From: Microbacterium rhizosphaerae | GTDB taxonomy: Bacteria > Actinomycetota > Actinomycetes > Actinomycetales > Microbacteriaceae | Direction: 5' to 3' | DNA: 64,000 nt | NCBI RefSeq assembly: GCF_034120055.1 | Contig: NZ_CP139368.1 | Coordinates: 1,674,001-1,738,000 of the forward strand | Shown: piece after piece, positions 11,243-20,283 of the stretch | Layout of the letters: each line of letters begins with the position of its first letter | Position numbering within the stretch: the first letter of the stretch is position 1 | Program-made: the position numbers and the translations under genes | Notes under the pieces: generated by a model | The model's input: the letters and a program-made list of their open reading frames with translations, nothing else | Database searches by the model: none | Told to the model about the DNA's origin: nothing

Positions 11243-12784
11243 ATGAGTGATACGACAAAGGCGCCGGAGTCACAGCTCGACGCCGACGCGGCCGAGCTGG
11301 CGAGGCTCGGCTACAAGCAAGAGCTCCACCGCGGGATGTCGGCGTTCTCGAACTTCGCCGTCTCGTTCTCGATCATCTCCATCCTCGCCGGATGCATCAC
11401 GTCCTACGCGATCGCCCTCAAGTCCGGCGGCCCGTCCGCGATCAACATCGGCTGGCCGCTGGTCGGTGTGTTCGTCCTCCTCGTCGCCCTCGCGATGGCG
11501 GAGGTCTGCTCCAAGTACCCGACCGCGGGCGGACTCTACTTCTGGGCCGGCCGCCTCGCGAAGCACAACAAGCGCGAGTGGGCGTGGTTCGTCGGCTGGT
11601 TCAACTTCCTCGGCGAAGTGGCCGTCACGGCCGCCATCGACTTCGGCGCGGCGACCACGATGATGGCGTTCGCGAACCTCGTGTGGGGCGTGGAGGTCAA
11701 CCCGTTCAACACGTTCGGCCTGTTCGTCGTCCTCATCGTCGTGCACGGCCTGCTGAACACGTTCGGCGTCAACCTCGTCTCCATCCTGTCCAACGTGTCG
11801 GCGTGGTGGCACATCGTCGGCGTGCTCATCATCGTCGCGGCCCTGTGGATCATTCCGACCCAGCACCAGTCGGTCGCCTGGACCTTCACCGGGTTCTACA
11901 ACGGCACCGGATGGTCGTTCGCCCCGTACGTGTTCCTCATGGGGCTGCTGATGGCCCAGTACACCTACACGGGCTACGACGCCTCGGCCCACATCGCCGA
12001 GGAGACCAAGGGCGCCGCGATCGCCGCCCCCAAGGGCATCGTGATGAGCGTGCTCATCTCGATCATCGGCGGCTGGGTCCTGCTCTACTCGATCACCGCC
12101 GCGATCCAGGACTCCTCCGACAAGGGCATCGGCAAGCTGCTCGGGTCGGCGACCGGCCTGCCGCCGGCGCAGATCTTCCTCGACGCGCTCAACAACCCGA
12201 CGATGGCGAAGTTCCTGCTCTTCATCGTCTGCGGCGCGCAGTTCTTCTGCGGCATGGCATCCGTCACGGCCAACTCGCGCATGAGCTACGCGTTCTCGCG
12301 CGACAACGCGATCCCCGGCTCGCGCCTGTGGGCGAAGGTCAACTCCCGCACCGGCACGCCGACCAACTCCATCTGGCTGTGCGTCGCGCTGGCGATCATC
12401 CTCACGGTGCCGGCGATGTGGAACCTGACCGCGTATCTGGCCGTCACATCCATCGCGGTCATCGGTCTCTACATCGCGTACGTCACGCCGGTGCTGCTGC
12501 GCCGGCTCGACCGGAACTTCGTCCCCGGCCCGTGGAACCTCGGCCGCTGGAGCGCGATCGTCGGATGGCTCGCCGTGATCTGGGTGGCGTTCATCATCAT
12601 CCTGTTCATCCTCCCGCCGCTGTACCCGATCACCCTCGACACGTTCAACTACGCGCCGGTCGCCGTGGTGGTCGTCATCCTGCTGGCGACGGTCCTGTGG
12701 TTCGTCAGCGGCAGGAAGCACTTCATGACGCGCGAAGAGGCCGAGCACCTGACCATTTCGGCGGATCAGCTGCTCAAGGAGTAG
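11243..12784 (+). CDS. APC-superfamily amino acid/amine permease
   Basis: 513 aa integral membrane protein with about 12 hydrophobic segments. The first membrane segment follows GYKQELHRGMSAFSNFAVSF, a start typical of the amino acid/choline transporter branch that includes GABA and choline permeases. It probably imports the amine or amino acid that the downstream enzymes degrade. The ATG at 11243 is chosen because the protein family begins shortly before this region. In-frame sequence upstream belongs to the intergenic region and the divergent gene. The regulator gene follows after 10 nt. Confidence 0.86.
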   Translation: MSDTTKAPESQLDADAAELARLGYKQELHRGMSAFSNFAVSFSIISILAGCITSYAIALKSGGPSAINIGWPLVGVFVLLVALAMAEVCSKYPTAGGLYFWAGRLAKHNKREWAWFVGWFNFLGEVAVTAAIDFGAATTMMAFANLVWGVEVNPFNTFGLFVVLIVVHGLLNTFGVNLVSILSNVSAWWHIVGVLIIVAALWIIPTQHQSVAWTFTGFYNGTGWSFAPYVFLMGLLMAQYTYTGYDASAHIAEETKGAAIAAPKGIVMSVLISIIGGWVLLYSITAAIQDSSDKGIGKLLGSATGLPPAQIFLDALNNPTMAKFLLFIVCGAQFFCGMASVTANSRMSYAFSRDNAIPGSRLWAKVNSRTGTPTNSIWLCVALAIILTVPAMWNLTAYLAVTSIAVIGLYIAYVTPVLLRRLDRNFVPGPWNLGRWSAIVGWLAVIWVAFIIILFILPPLYPITLDTFNYAPVAVVVVILLATVLWFVSGRKHFMTREEAEHLTISADQLLKE

Positions 12785-12794
12785 GGCGCAGACG

Positions 12795-13520
12795 ATGTCG
12801 TCGATGGATTCCCCGCTGGTGGATGCCGTGCTCCACCCGGTCCGCGGGCACATGGCGTTCGAGTCCTGCGTCGAGCAGCTCGGCTCGGCCATCCAGCTCG
12901 GGATCTTCCGGGCGGGGAGCAAGCTCCCCGGCGAGCGGGAGCTCGCGGAGCGGCTGAACGTCTCGCGCGCCACCCTCCGGGAGGCCATCAGCGCCCTCCG
13001 CGCCGCCGGGTTCGTCACGACGACCCGGGGGCGCGGAGGGGGCACCGTCGTCCTGCCGCTGGCCCAGACCTGGCCCGAGGACCAGCCGACGCCCGTCGAT
13101 CGGCAGGCCGAGATCGAGGACATCACGGTGTTCCGGGCCGTGATCGAGCCGGGGGCGGCCTACCTCGCGGCCCAGGCCGACCTCACCGACGATCAGCGGG
13201 CGCTGCTGCAGGAATGCCTGAGCGACCTGGGGGATGCCGCATCCCCCGCCGACTACCGGCAGGCCGACGCGCGCCTGCACCTGGCGATCGCCACCGTGTG
13301 CGGCTCGAACGAGCTGTCGCAGTCGTGCAACGCGGTGCAGATCAAGATCCACCAGTTCCTCGCCGAGATCCCGTTCCTGCAGAAGAACATCGCGGGGTCC
13401 GACGAGCAGCACCGCACTATCGTGGAGGCGATCCTCGCGGGCGATGCCGCCCGCGCCCGGGACGTCATGCACGCGCACTGCGATGCGACAGCCGCCCTGC
13501 TGAAGGGCCTCCTGACGTGA
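12795..13520 (+). CDS. FadR/GntR-family transcriptional regulator
   Basis: 241 aa. N-terminal winged helix with the GntR signature GSKLPGERELAERLNVSRATLREAISALRAAGFV (about 36-69), then an all-helical FCD effector domain (FRAVIEPGAAYLAA, with later His and Asp residues that could bind a metal). It probably responds to the substrate or an intermediate of the operon in which it lies and represses the promoter near 11171-11200, where a TGGT...ACCA palindrome occurs. It is embedded between permease and enzyme genes. Confidence 0.87.
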   Translation: MSSMDSPLVDAVLHPVRGHMAFESCVEQLGSAIQLGIFRAGSKLPGERELAERLNVSRATLREAISALRAAGFVTTTRGRGGGTVVLPLAQTWPEDQPTPVDRQAEIEDITVFRAVIEPGAAYLAAQADLTDDQRALLQECLSDLGDAASPADYRQADARLHLAIATVCGSNELSQSCNAVQIKIHQFLAEIPFLQKNIAGSDEQHRTIVEAILAGDAARARDVMHAHCDATAALLKGLLT

Positions 13521-13537
13521 ATGAGAACGAGAGCGAC

Positions 13538-14941
13538 ATGACCACACTGAACAACCTCGACAGACTGACCCCCGCCGTCACGACCACCCGCAACGAGCGC
13601 ATGCTCACGGTCGAGCAGCTGCGCGCCGGCATCCTCGCCGACGAGATCGACACCGTCGTGCTCGGCTTCACGGACATGCAGGGGCGCCTGCAGGGAAAGC
13701 TCCTGCACGGCCGGTTCTTCCTCGACTCGGTGCTCGCACACGGCACGGAGGGCTGCAACTACCTGCTCGCCGTCGATGTCGAGATGAACACGGTCGACGG
13801 CTACGAGATCACGTCGTGGGAGAAGGGCTACGGCGACATGCTCTTCGAGCTCGACCTCGCGACGATCCGGCTGCTCCCGCACCGGGCGGGCACGGCGCTC
13901 ATCCAGTGCGACCTCGCACTCACCGACGGGTCGCCGGTTCGGGTGTCGCCGCGCGAGATCCTGCGCGTGCAGGCAGAGCGCGCCGCATCCCTCGGCTTCA
14001 CGGCGCTCGCCGGCACCGAGCTCGAGTTCGTCGTCTTCGCTACCGGCTACGAGGAGGCGTGGGAGAGGGGATACCGCGGCCTCGTGCCCGCGAACCAGTA
14101 CAACGTCGACTACTCCCTGCTGGGATCGGCGCGGGTGGAGCCGCTGCTGCGCGAGATCCGCAACACGATGTACCGGGCGGGGATGGATGTCGAGTCCGCC
14201 AAGGGCGAGTGCAACCTCGGCCAGCACGAGATCGCCTTCAAGTACGCCGACGTCCTGACGACCGCCGACAACCACACGGTGTACAAGACCTCGGCGAAGG
14301 AGATCGCGCACCAGCACGGCCAGTCGATCACCTTCATGGCGAAGCCGAACGAGCGCGAAGGCAACTCGTGCCACGTGCACATGTCGTTGCGCGGGCTCGG
14401 GGGCGAGATCGTCTTCTGGGAGGACGGCCGGCGCACCCCGCTCTACGACAGCTTCATCGCGGGCGTCCTCGCGACGATGCGGGAGTTCACGCTGTTCTAT
14501 GCGCCGAACATCAACTCGTACAAGCGGTTCGTGAAGGGCTCCTTCGCGCCGACCTCGGTCGCATGGGGGCTGGACAACCGCACGTGCGCCGTGCGGCTCG
14601 TCGGGCACGGGCCGAGCGCGCGCATGGAGAACCGCCTGCCCGGCGGCGATGTCAACCCGTACCTGACGCTCGCGGCGATGCTCGCCGGCGGACTGCACGG
14701 CGTCGAGCGCGGGCTCGGGCTCGAGCCCGAGACGCTGGGCAACGCCTACGAGTCGGGCGCGCCGACCGTGCCGACCACCCTGCGGGACGCGCGCGACGCC
14801 CTCGCGGCGTCCGAGGTCGCCGTCGACGCCTTCGGCGAGGACGTCGTCGCCCACTACCTGCACTACGCCGACGTGGAGGTCGAGGCGTTCGACGCCGCGA
14901 TCACCGATTGGGAGCTGCGGCGCGGATTCGAGAGGCTGTGA
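13538..14941 (+). CDS. Glutamine-synthetase-family gamma-glutamylamide synthetase
   Basis: 467 aa, GS type I fold. It has the Glu-rich metal site TELEFVVF, the GECNLGQHEIAFKYAD segment, HQHGQSITFMAKP, SCHVHMSL and the NRLPGGDVNPYL motif. Length and context fit the PuuA/GlnA3/GlnA4 group, which ligates glutamate to an amine (putrescine, polyamines or ethanolamine) with ATP rather than assimilating ammonia. It lies between a FadR regulator and an aldehyde dehydrogenase. The start is ambiguous: a GTG at 13517 overlaps the regulator stop and would add seven residues. ATG 13538 is preferred because of GAGAG upstream. Confidence 0.85.
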   Translation: MTTLNNLDRLTPAVTTTRNERMLTVEQLRAGILADEIDTVVLGFTDMQGRLQGKLLHGRFFLDSVLAHGTEGCNYLLAVDVEMNTVDGYEITSWEKGYGDMLFELDLATIRLLPHRAGTALIQCDLALTDGSPVRVSPREILRVQAERAASLGFTALAGTELEFVVFATGYEEAWERGYRGLVPANQYNVDYSLLGSARVEPLLREIRNTMYRAGMDVESAKGECNLGQHEIAFKYADVLTTADNHTVYKTSAKEIAHQHGQSITFMAKPNEREGNSCHVHMSLRGLGGEIVFWEDGRRTPLYDSFIAGVLATMREFTLFYAPNINSYKRFVKGSFAPTSVAWGLDNRTCAVRLVGHGPSARMENRLPGGDVNPYLTLAAMLAGGLHGVERGLGLEPETLGNAYESGAPTVPTTLRDARDALAASEVAVDAFGEDVVAHYLHYADVEVEAFDAAITDWELRRGFERL

Positions 14942-14943
14942 GG

Positions 14944-16338
14944 ATGCGCTTCCCCTCGTCCCCCTTCGGCGCGGGCGGCACGACCACCGTGCACGACCCG
15001 GCCACCGGTCAGGCGCTCACCGAGGTCGGTCTCGCCGATCTCGCCGAGACGGATGCCGCGATCGAGCGCGCGCATCGGGCCTTCCCCGCCTGGCGGGCCA
15101 TGGCGCCCGCGGAGCGCGCGCGGCTGCTGCGGGCGTTCTCCGCGGCCGTCGACGCGCACATCGACGAGCTCGCGTGGCTCGAGGTCGCCAACGCGGGCCA
15201 CACCATCGGGAATGCGCGATGGGAGGCCGGCAACGTCCGAGACGTGCTGATGTACTACTCGGCGGCGCCCGAGCGGCACTTCGGCCGGCAGATCCCGGTG
15301 CCGGGCGGGGTCGACATCACGTTCCACGAGCCGCTGGGCGTCGTCGGGGTCATCGTGCCGTGGAACTTCCCGATGCCGATCGCCGGCTGGGGCTTCGCCC
15401 CGGCGCTCGCCGCAGGGAACACGGTCGTCCTCAAGCCCGCCGAGCTCACGCCGCTCACCGCGATGCGCATCGGCGAGCTCGCACGGGAGGCCGGCATCCC
15501 CGAGGGCGTCTTCACCGTCGTCCCCGGCCGCGGCCGGATCGTCGGCGAACGCTTCGTCACCCACCCGCTCGTGCGCAAGGTGTGCTTCACCGGCTCGACC
15601 GAGGTCGGGAAGGGCATCATGCGGGGATGCGCCGACCAGGTCAAGCGCGTCACCCTCGAGCTCGGCGGCAAGAGCGCGAACATCGTGTTCGCCGACGCGG
15701 ATCTGGAGAAGGCCGCGGCATCCGCGCCCGGCGGCGCGTTCGACAACGCCGGCCAGGACTGCTGCGCGCGCAGCCGCATCCTCGTCCAGGAGAGCGTCTA
15801 CGACCGCTTCCTCGAGCTGCTGCAGCCGGCCGTCGCGGGGTTCCGCGTCACGCAGCCGGCCGAGGAGGACGCAGAGATGGGGCCGCTGGTCTCGGCGGGC
15901 CAGCGCGACAGCGTCGCCGCCTACCTCGATGACGCCGACATCGCCTTCGCCGGTCGGACCGTGTCCGGCACGGGCGGGTACTGGCTCGCGCCCACGGTCG
16001 TCCTGCCGCGATCGCTGCAGGACCCCGTCTGGACGCAGGAGATCTTCGGACCCGTCGTCGCGGTCATGCCGTTCACGGACGAGGCTGATGCGATCGCCAG
16101 GGCGAACGACACCGAGTACGGGCTGTCGGGCTCGATCTTCACCCGCGATGTCGGCCGCGCCCTGCGTGTCGCACGCGGCGTCGACAGCGGCAACCTCTCG
16201 ATCAACTCGCACTCGTCGGTGCGCTACTGGACCCCGTTCGGCGGATTCAAGCAGTCCGGGCTCGGCCGCGAGCTCGGACCGGACGCGCCGGACTCCTTCT
16301 CCGAGGTGAAGAACGTCTTCATCTCGAGCGACAACTGA
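14944..16338 (+). CDS. Aldehyde dehydrogenase (NAD(P)+)
   Basis: 464 aa. The ALDH catalytic set is present: the oxyanion Asn and cofactor loop in IVPWNFPMPIAGW, the general-base Glu in LELGGKSANIVFADADL, and the nucleophile in DNAGQDCCARSRI (two adjacent cysteines, the second usually catalytic). EIFGPV and the C-terminal PFGGFKQSG are typical. By position it should oxidise the gamma-glutamyl-aminoaldehyde intermediate, as PuuC does. It starts 3 nt after the GS-like gene. Confidence 0.9.
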   Translation: MRFPSSPFGAGGTTTVHDPATGQALTEVGLADLAETDAAIERAHRAFPAWRAMAPAERARLLRAFSAAVDAHIDELAWLEVANAGHTIGNARWEAGNVRDVLMYYSAAPERHFGRQIPVPGGVDITFHEPLGVVGVIVPWNFPMPIAGWGFAPALAAGNTVVLKPAELTPLTAMRIGELAREAGIPEGVFTVVPGRGRIVGERFVTHPLVRKVCFTGSTEVGKGIMRGCADQVKRVTLELGGKSANIVFADADLEKAAASAPGGAFDNAGQDCCARSRILVQESVYDRFLELLQPAVAGFRVTQPAEEDAEMGPLVSAGQRDSVAAYLDDADIAFAGRTVSGTGGYWLAPTVVLPRSLQDPVWTQEIFGPVVAVMPFTDEADAIARANDTEYGLSGSIFTRDVGRALRVARGVDSGNLSINSHSSVRYWTPFGGFKQSGLGRELGPDAPDSFSEVKNVFISSDN

Positions 16339-16359
16339 TCCACGACGGAAAGGCACAGC

Positions 16360-17139
16360 ATGGGAAAGCTCGACGGCAAGGTCGGCGTCATCACGGGCGG
16401 ATGCAGCGGCATCGGTCTCGCGACGGCGAGGAAGTTCATCGCCGAGGGTGCGACGGTCGTGATCGGGGACGTCGACCAGGTCAACGGACCGCGGCTCGCG
16501 GACGAGCTCGGCGGGTCGTTCGTCTTCGTCGACGTCACGGATGCCGAGCAGGTCGAGGGGCTCTTCGCGCACGCGAAGGAGCGCTACGGCCGCATCGACA
16601 TCGCGTTCAACAACGCCGGCATCTCGCCGGCATCCGACGACTCCATCCTGAAGACCGGCATGGATGCCTGGAACCTGGTGCAGGACGTCAATCTGACGAG
16701 CGTCTACCTGTGCTGCAAGGCGGTGCTGCCCTACATGCTCGAGCAGGGGAGCGGGTCGATCATCAACACCGCATCCTTCGTCGCGATCATGGGCGCGGCG
16801 ACCTCGCAGATCTCCTACACGGCGTCGAAGGGCGGCGTGCTCGCGATGACCCGTGAACTCGGTGTCCAGTTCGCACGCAAGGGCATCCGGGTGAACTCGC
16901 TGTGCCCGGGACCGGTCAACACGCCCTTGCTGCAGGAGCTGTTCGCAAAGGACCCGGAGCGCGCCGCCCGCCGGCTCGTGCACGTGCCGATGGGCCGGTT
17001 CGCCGAGCCGGAGGAGATCGCCAACGCGGTGGCCTTCCTCGGCTCCGACGAGTCGAGCTTCATCACGGCGACCGACTTCCTCGTGGACGGTGGCCTGTCG
17101 AACGCGTACGTGACACCCCTGGACAGCGACTTCGAGTGA
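16360..17139 (+). CDS. Short-chain dehydrogenase/reductase
   Basis: 259 aa classical SDR. The cofactor motif is TGGCSGIG (about 13-20), NNAG near 86-89, catalytic Ser in the NTAS region and YTASK (Tyr-x-x-x-Lys), and the C-terminal VDGG. GGAAAGG precedes the ATG. SDRs of this sort are often called 3-oxoacyl-ACP reductase, but here the operon suggests it oxidises a hydroxyl group on a gamma-glutamylated amine, taking the place of the missing FAD oxidase PuuB. That role is inference from context. Confidence 0.85.
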   Translation: MGKLDGKVGVITGGCSGIGLATARKFIAEGATVVIGDVDQVNGPRLADELGGSFVFVDVTDAEQVEGLFAHAKERYGRIDIAFNNAGISPASDDSILKTGMDAWNLVQDVNLTSVYLCCKAVLPYMLEQGSGSIINTASFVAIMGAATSQISYTASKGGVLAMTRELGVQFARKGIRVNSLCPGPVNTPLLQELFAKDPERAARRLVHVPMGRFAEPEEIANAVAFLGSDESSFITATDFLVDGGLSNAYVTPLDSDFE

Positions 17140-17882
17140 TGCGTCCTCTCATCGGGCTCACGATGTACCGCCAGCCCGCGTCGTGGGGGACCTGGCGGGA
17201 TGTCGACGCCGACCTGCTGCCCGCGGACTACGCGCGCGCCGTCCGCGCGGCCGGGGGGCTGCCCGTGCTGCTGCCCTCGCCGTCCCCGGATGGGACAGGG
17301 GATGCGGCCACGACGGCGCCGGAGGTGATGGCGCGCCTCGACGGCCTGCTGATCGCGGGCGGAGCGGACATCAATCCCGCGCGCTACGGCCAGGAGCCGG
17401 ATCCGCACGTGGTGCGCTGGTACGACGACCGCGACGCGTGGGAGCTCGCGCTGCTGGCGGCGGCGGATGCAGTGGCCCTGCCGGTGCTCGGCATCTGCCG
17501 TGGCATGCAGCTGTTGGCCGTCGCGGCCGGGGGCTCGCTCGTGCAGCACCTGCCGGACGTCGTCGGCCACGATCGCCACAGCGGCGGTGACGGATACGAG
17601 CACGTGCCCGTCGACATCGCGCAGGGCCACCGGATCTCGCAGCTGCTCGGCTCGCACGTCGTGGCGCCGTGCCATCATCACCAGGCGGTGGCGCAGCATC
17701 CGGGATACGTGGCGACCGCCCGCGACGCCGACGGCGTGCTGCAGGCGATGGAAAAGGAGGGTGAGCCGTTCCGGGTCGGTGTGCAGTGGCATCCGGAGAC
17801 CTCCGACGAAGTCGGTCTGTTCTCTGGGCTCGTCGCTGCGGCGGCCGCGTGGGCTCGCGGCCGGGCCGACGCGGCTGGCTAG
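17139..17882 (+). CDS. Gamma-glutamyl-GABA hydrolase-like class I glutamine amidotransferase
   Basis: 247 aa, peptidase C26/PuuD family. The nucleophile elbow is GICRGMQLLAV and the catalytic His-x-Glu is in VGVQWHPE. The N-terminal PLIGLTMYRQPASWGTWRD is typical of the family. It should release glutamate from the oxidised gamma-glutamyl product, closing the cycle started by the GS-like ligase. The ATG shares its A with the SDR stop (TGATG). It is the last gene of the operon. The next gene has its own promoter. Confidence 0.87.
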   Translation: MRPLIGLTMYRQPASWGTWRDVDADLLPADYARAVRAAGGLPVLLPSPSPDGTGDAATTAPEVMARLDGLLIAGGADINPARYGQEPDPHVVRWYDDRDAWELALLAAADAVALPVLGICRGMQLLAVAAGGSLVQHLPDVVGHDRHSGGDGYEHVPVDIAQGHRISQLLGSHVVAPCHHHQAVAQHPGYVATARDADGVLQAMEKEGEPFRVGVQWHPETSDEVGLFSGLVAAAAAWARGRADAAG

Positions 17883-17917
17883 AATCGAGCAGGCATACGC
17901 GAAGGCAGGAGTACCCC

Positions 17918-18796
17918 GTGGCGGCAGGCGCGACGAAGGCGAAGACCGAAGACGAAGGACCCATCGGTCCGACCGGTCGCCCCTATCACGGGTTCCCCAC
18001 CCCGCCGCACCTCGACTCCCACGGTCCCGCGCGCATCATCGCGCTGTGCAACCAGAAGGGCGGCGTCGGCAAGACGACCACGACCATCAACCTCGCGGCA
18101 GCCCTCGCCGGGTACGGCCGCAAGGTGCTCGCGGTCGACTTCGACCCGCAGGGAGCCCTCTCCGCGGGCCTGGGCATCCAGACGCACGAGATCCCGACGA
18201 TCTACGACCTGCTGCTGGACGGCAAGCGTCCGGCGCGCGATGTCATCGTCGCGTCGCGCGTCGAGAACCTCGACGTGCTGCCCGCCAACATCGACCTGTC
18301 GGCCGCCGAGGTGCACCTGGTCAGCGAGGTCGCACGTGAGACGACGCTGGCCCGCGTGCTGCGCCCGGTCGCCGCGGACTACGACGTCATCCTCATCGAC
18401 TGCCAGCCCTCGCTGGGCCTGCTGACCGTCAACGCGCTCACGGCGAGCCACGGCGTCGTCATCCCGCTCGAGTGCGAGTTCTTCGCCCTGCGCGGAGTGG
18501 CGCTGCTCATCGAGACGATCGACAAGGTGCGTGATCGGCTCAACCCGTCCATCCGCCTGGACGGCGTGCTCGCCACGATGTATGACCCGCGCACGCTGCA
18601 CTCGCGCGAGGTGCTCGAGAGGGTGGTCGACGCGTTCGGCGACGACGTGCTCGAGACCGTGATCGGCCGCACCGTCAAGTTCCCGGATGCGTCGGTCGCC
18701 GGGGAGCCCATCACCGAGTTCGCGCCGGGGCACGCCGCCGCGCAGGCCTACCTGCGACTGGCGCGGGAGCTGGTCGCGCGTGGCGCCGTCGCCTGA
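17918..18796 (+). CDS. ParA/Soj-like ATPase upstream of scpAB
   Basis: 292 aa. The deviant Walker A is IALCNQKGGVGKTTTTINLAAAL (about 46-68), Walker A' is VDFDPQGAL and Walker B is VILIDCQPSLGLLTVNAL. It is a MinD/ParA-type dimerising ATPase. The gene lies directly before scpA and scpB and has no parB partner or visible parS. This is the orphan ParA of the actinobacterial scpAB locus rather than the oriC-linked partition protein. TAGAAT (17880-17885) is a likely -10, and AGGAG lies 7 nt before GTG 17918. Confidence 0.88.
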   Translation: MAAGATKAKTEDEGPIGPTGRPYHGFPTPPHLDSHGPARIIALCNQKGGVGKTTTTINLAAALAGYGRKVLAVDFDPQGALSAGLGIQTHEIPTIYDLLLDGKRPARDVIVASRVENLDVLPANIDLSAAEVHLVSEVARETTLARVLRPVAADYDVILIDCQPSLGLLTVNALTASHGVVIPLECEFFALRGVALLIETIDKVRDRLNPSIRLDGVLATMYDPRTLHSREVLERVVDAFGDDVLETVIGRTVKFPDASVAGEPITEFAPGHAAAQAYLRLARELVARGAVA

Positions 18797-19694
18797 GACA
18801 GATCCGGCAACCGAGCCCGATCCGGCAACCGAGCCCGAGCCGGAGCCGGTCCCCCAGCCGGAGCCGGTCCCCGAGCCGGAGCCGGTCCCCGAGCCTGTCG
18901 AGGGGTTCCGGGTCTCCCTGAGCGTCTTCGACGGTCCGTTCGACCTGCTGCTGACGCTCATCTCGAAGCACGAGCTGGACATCACCGAGGTCTCGCTGTC
19001 GAAGGTGACGGACGAGTTCATCTCGTACCTGCGCGATCTCGCCGGCACTGAGCACGAAGGCACCCCCGAGCTCGACGAGGCGTCCGAGTTCCTCGTGGTG
19101 GCCGCGACGCTGCTCGACATGAAGGTCGCGGGGCTGCTGCCCCAGGGCGAGCTCGTCGACGCCGAGTCGGTCGCGCTCCTCGAGGCGCGCGACCTGCTGT
19201 TCGCGCGACTGCTGCAGTACCGCGCCTTCAAGGAGGTGTCGGCGTGGTTCGCGACGCGCCTGCAGGCCGAGGATCGCCGGCACGCCCGCACCGTGCGATT
19301 GGATGCGAAGTACCGCAACACGGTGCCCGAGCTCGTGTGGACGCTGAGCGCCGACGACTTCGCCGCGCTCGCGGTGCTCGCGATGACCCCGAAGGAGATC
19401 CCGCATGTCGGGCTCGACCACTTGCATGCGCCGCTCGTGAGCATTCGCGAGCAGGCGGCGGTCGTCGTGTCGATGCTGCGCACGGCCGGCAGCCTGTCGT
19501 TCCGGCAGATCGTCGCGGGCGTGACGCAGCCGGGCGTCTTCGTCGCGCGATTCCTGTCGGTGCTCGAGCTGTACCGGCACGACGCCATCGCGTTCGAGCA
19601 GCTCGAGCCGCTCGGCGACATCACCCTGCGCTGGACCGCCGAGCGGTGGTCGGAGGAGAACCTGGCCACCTTGGGAGCCGACTATGACAGATGA
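18780..19694 (+). CDS. scpA: Segregation and condensation protein A, with repeat-derived N-terminus
   Basis: 304 aa kleisin subunit of the SMC-ScpAB condensin. The true ScpA domain begins at VSLSVFDGPFDLLLTLI (about residue 43) and continues through ISKHELDITEVSLSKVTDEFISYL and a C-terminal winged helix. The N-terminal 40 residues are a low-complexity Pro/Glu/Val stretch encoded by tandem copies of a GAGCCGGTCCCC-like unit ending in a dispersed repeat (18882-18905). GTG 18780 overlaps the parA stop by 17 nt and is the only start in the gap. Translation could begin elsewhere if the tail is not made. Confidence 0.88.
   Translation: MAPSPETDPATEPDPATEPEPEPVPQPEPVPEPEPVPEPVEGFRVSLSVFDGPFDLLLTLISKHELDITEVSLSKVTDEFISYLRDLAGTEHEGTPELDEASEFLVVAATLLDMKVAGLLPQGELVDAESVALLEARDLLFARLLQYRAFKEVSAWFATRLQAEDRRHARTVRLDAKYRNTVPELVWTLSADDFAALAVLAMTPKEIPHVGLDHLHAPLVSIREQAAVVVSMLRTAGSLSFRQIVAGVTQPGVFVARFLSVLELYRHDAIAFEQLEPLGDITLRWTAERWSEENLATLGADYDR
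18882..18905 (+). repeat. Dispersed repeat A, copy inside scpA
   Basis: CCGGTCCCCGAGC then CTGTCGAGGGG, the same sequence found in intergenic copies at 60328, 60385 and 62878-63078. Here it is in frame and encodes PVPEPVEG. The 40 bp before it hold further partial units (GGAGCCGGTCCCC). Confidence 0.85.
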
Positions 19695-20283
19695 CGTGAT
19701 CGAAGCCGCCGAACAGATCGAGATGGCACCCCTGACCGAGCGGCTGGAGGCGATCCTCGTGATCGCCGACGAGCCGCTGAGCCTCGTGATGCTCGCGACG
19801 GCGACCTCGGCGCCCGTGCCCGCCGTGCGGCAGGCCGTCGAGACGCTCGTCGAGGACTACGACGGCACGAGCGGCGGTCCGCGGCGCGGCTTCGAGCTGC
19901 GCGAGGTCGGCGGTGGATGGCGGCTGTACGCGCGAGCCGAGCACGACGGCCTCGTCACGGACTTCGTCAACACCCAGGCGCCGTCGCGGCTGTCGCAGGC
20001 CGCGCTCGAGACGCTCGCGGTCATCGCCTACAAGCAGCCCGTCTCGCGCGGGCAGGTGGCATCCATCCGCGCCGTCAATGTGGACTCGGTCGTGCGCACG
20101 CTCCTCGCCCGCGGGCTCGTGACCGAGGTGGGGACGGATGCCGAGACCGGCGCCATCCTGTACGGCACGACGGACGCGCTCCTCGTGAACCTCGGGATCA
20201 ACTCGCTCGACGAGCTGCCGCACATCTCGCCGCTGCTCGACGGACCCGACGACACCGACGTGTTCGAGGCGGCGGCGCGATGA
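19684..20283 (+). CDS. scpB: Segregation and condensation protein B
   Basis: 199 aa, two winged-helix domains. It binds ScpA and regulates the SMC ATPase in chromosome condensation. Typical segments are LEAILVIADEPLSL at the N-terminus, GFELREVGGGWRLYAR, and LSQAALETLAVIAYKQPVSRGQVASIRAVNVDSVVRTLLARGLV, the family hallmark. ATG 19684 overlaps the scpA end by 11 nt. Its stop overlaps the next start (ATGA). Confidence 0.94.
   Translation: MTDDVIEAAEQIEMAPLTERLEAILVIADEPLSLVMLATATSAPVPAVRQAVETLVEDYDGTSGGPRRGFELREVGGGWRLYARAEHDGLVTDFVNTQAPSRLSQAALETLAVIAYKQPVSRGQVASIRAVNVDSVVRTLLARGLVTEVGTDAETGAILYGTTDALLVNLGINSLDELPHISPLLDGPDDTDVFEAAAR

Noticed and set aside
17918..18796. Chromosome partition locus parA with parS
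   Set aside because: No parB lies nearby, no TGTTTCACGTGAAACA-type site was seen, and the context is scpAB, so this is the orphan ParA of that locus.
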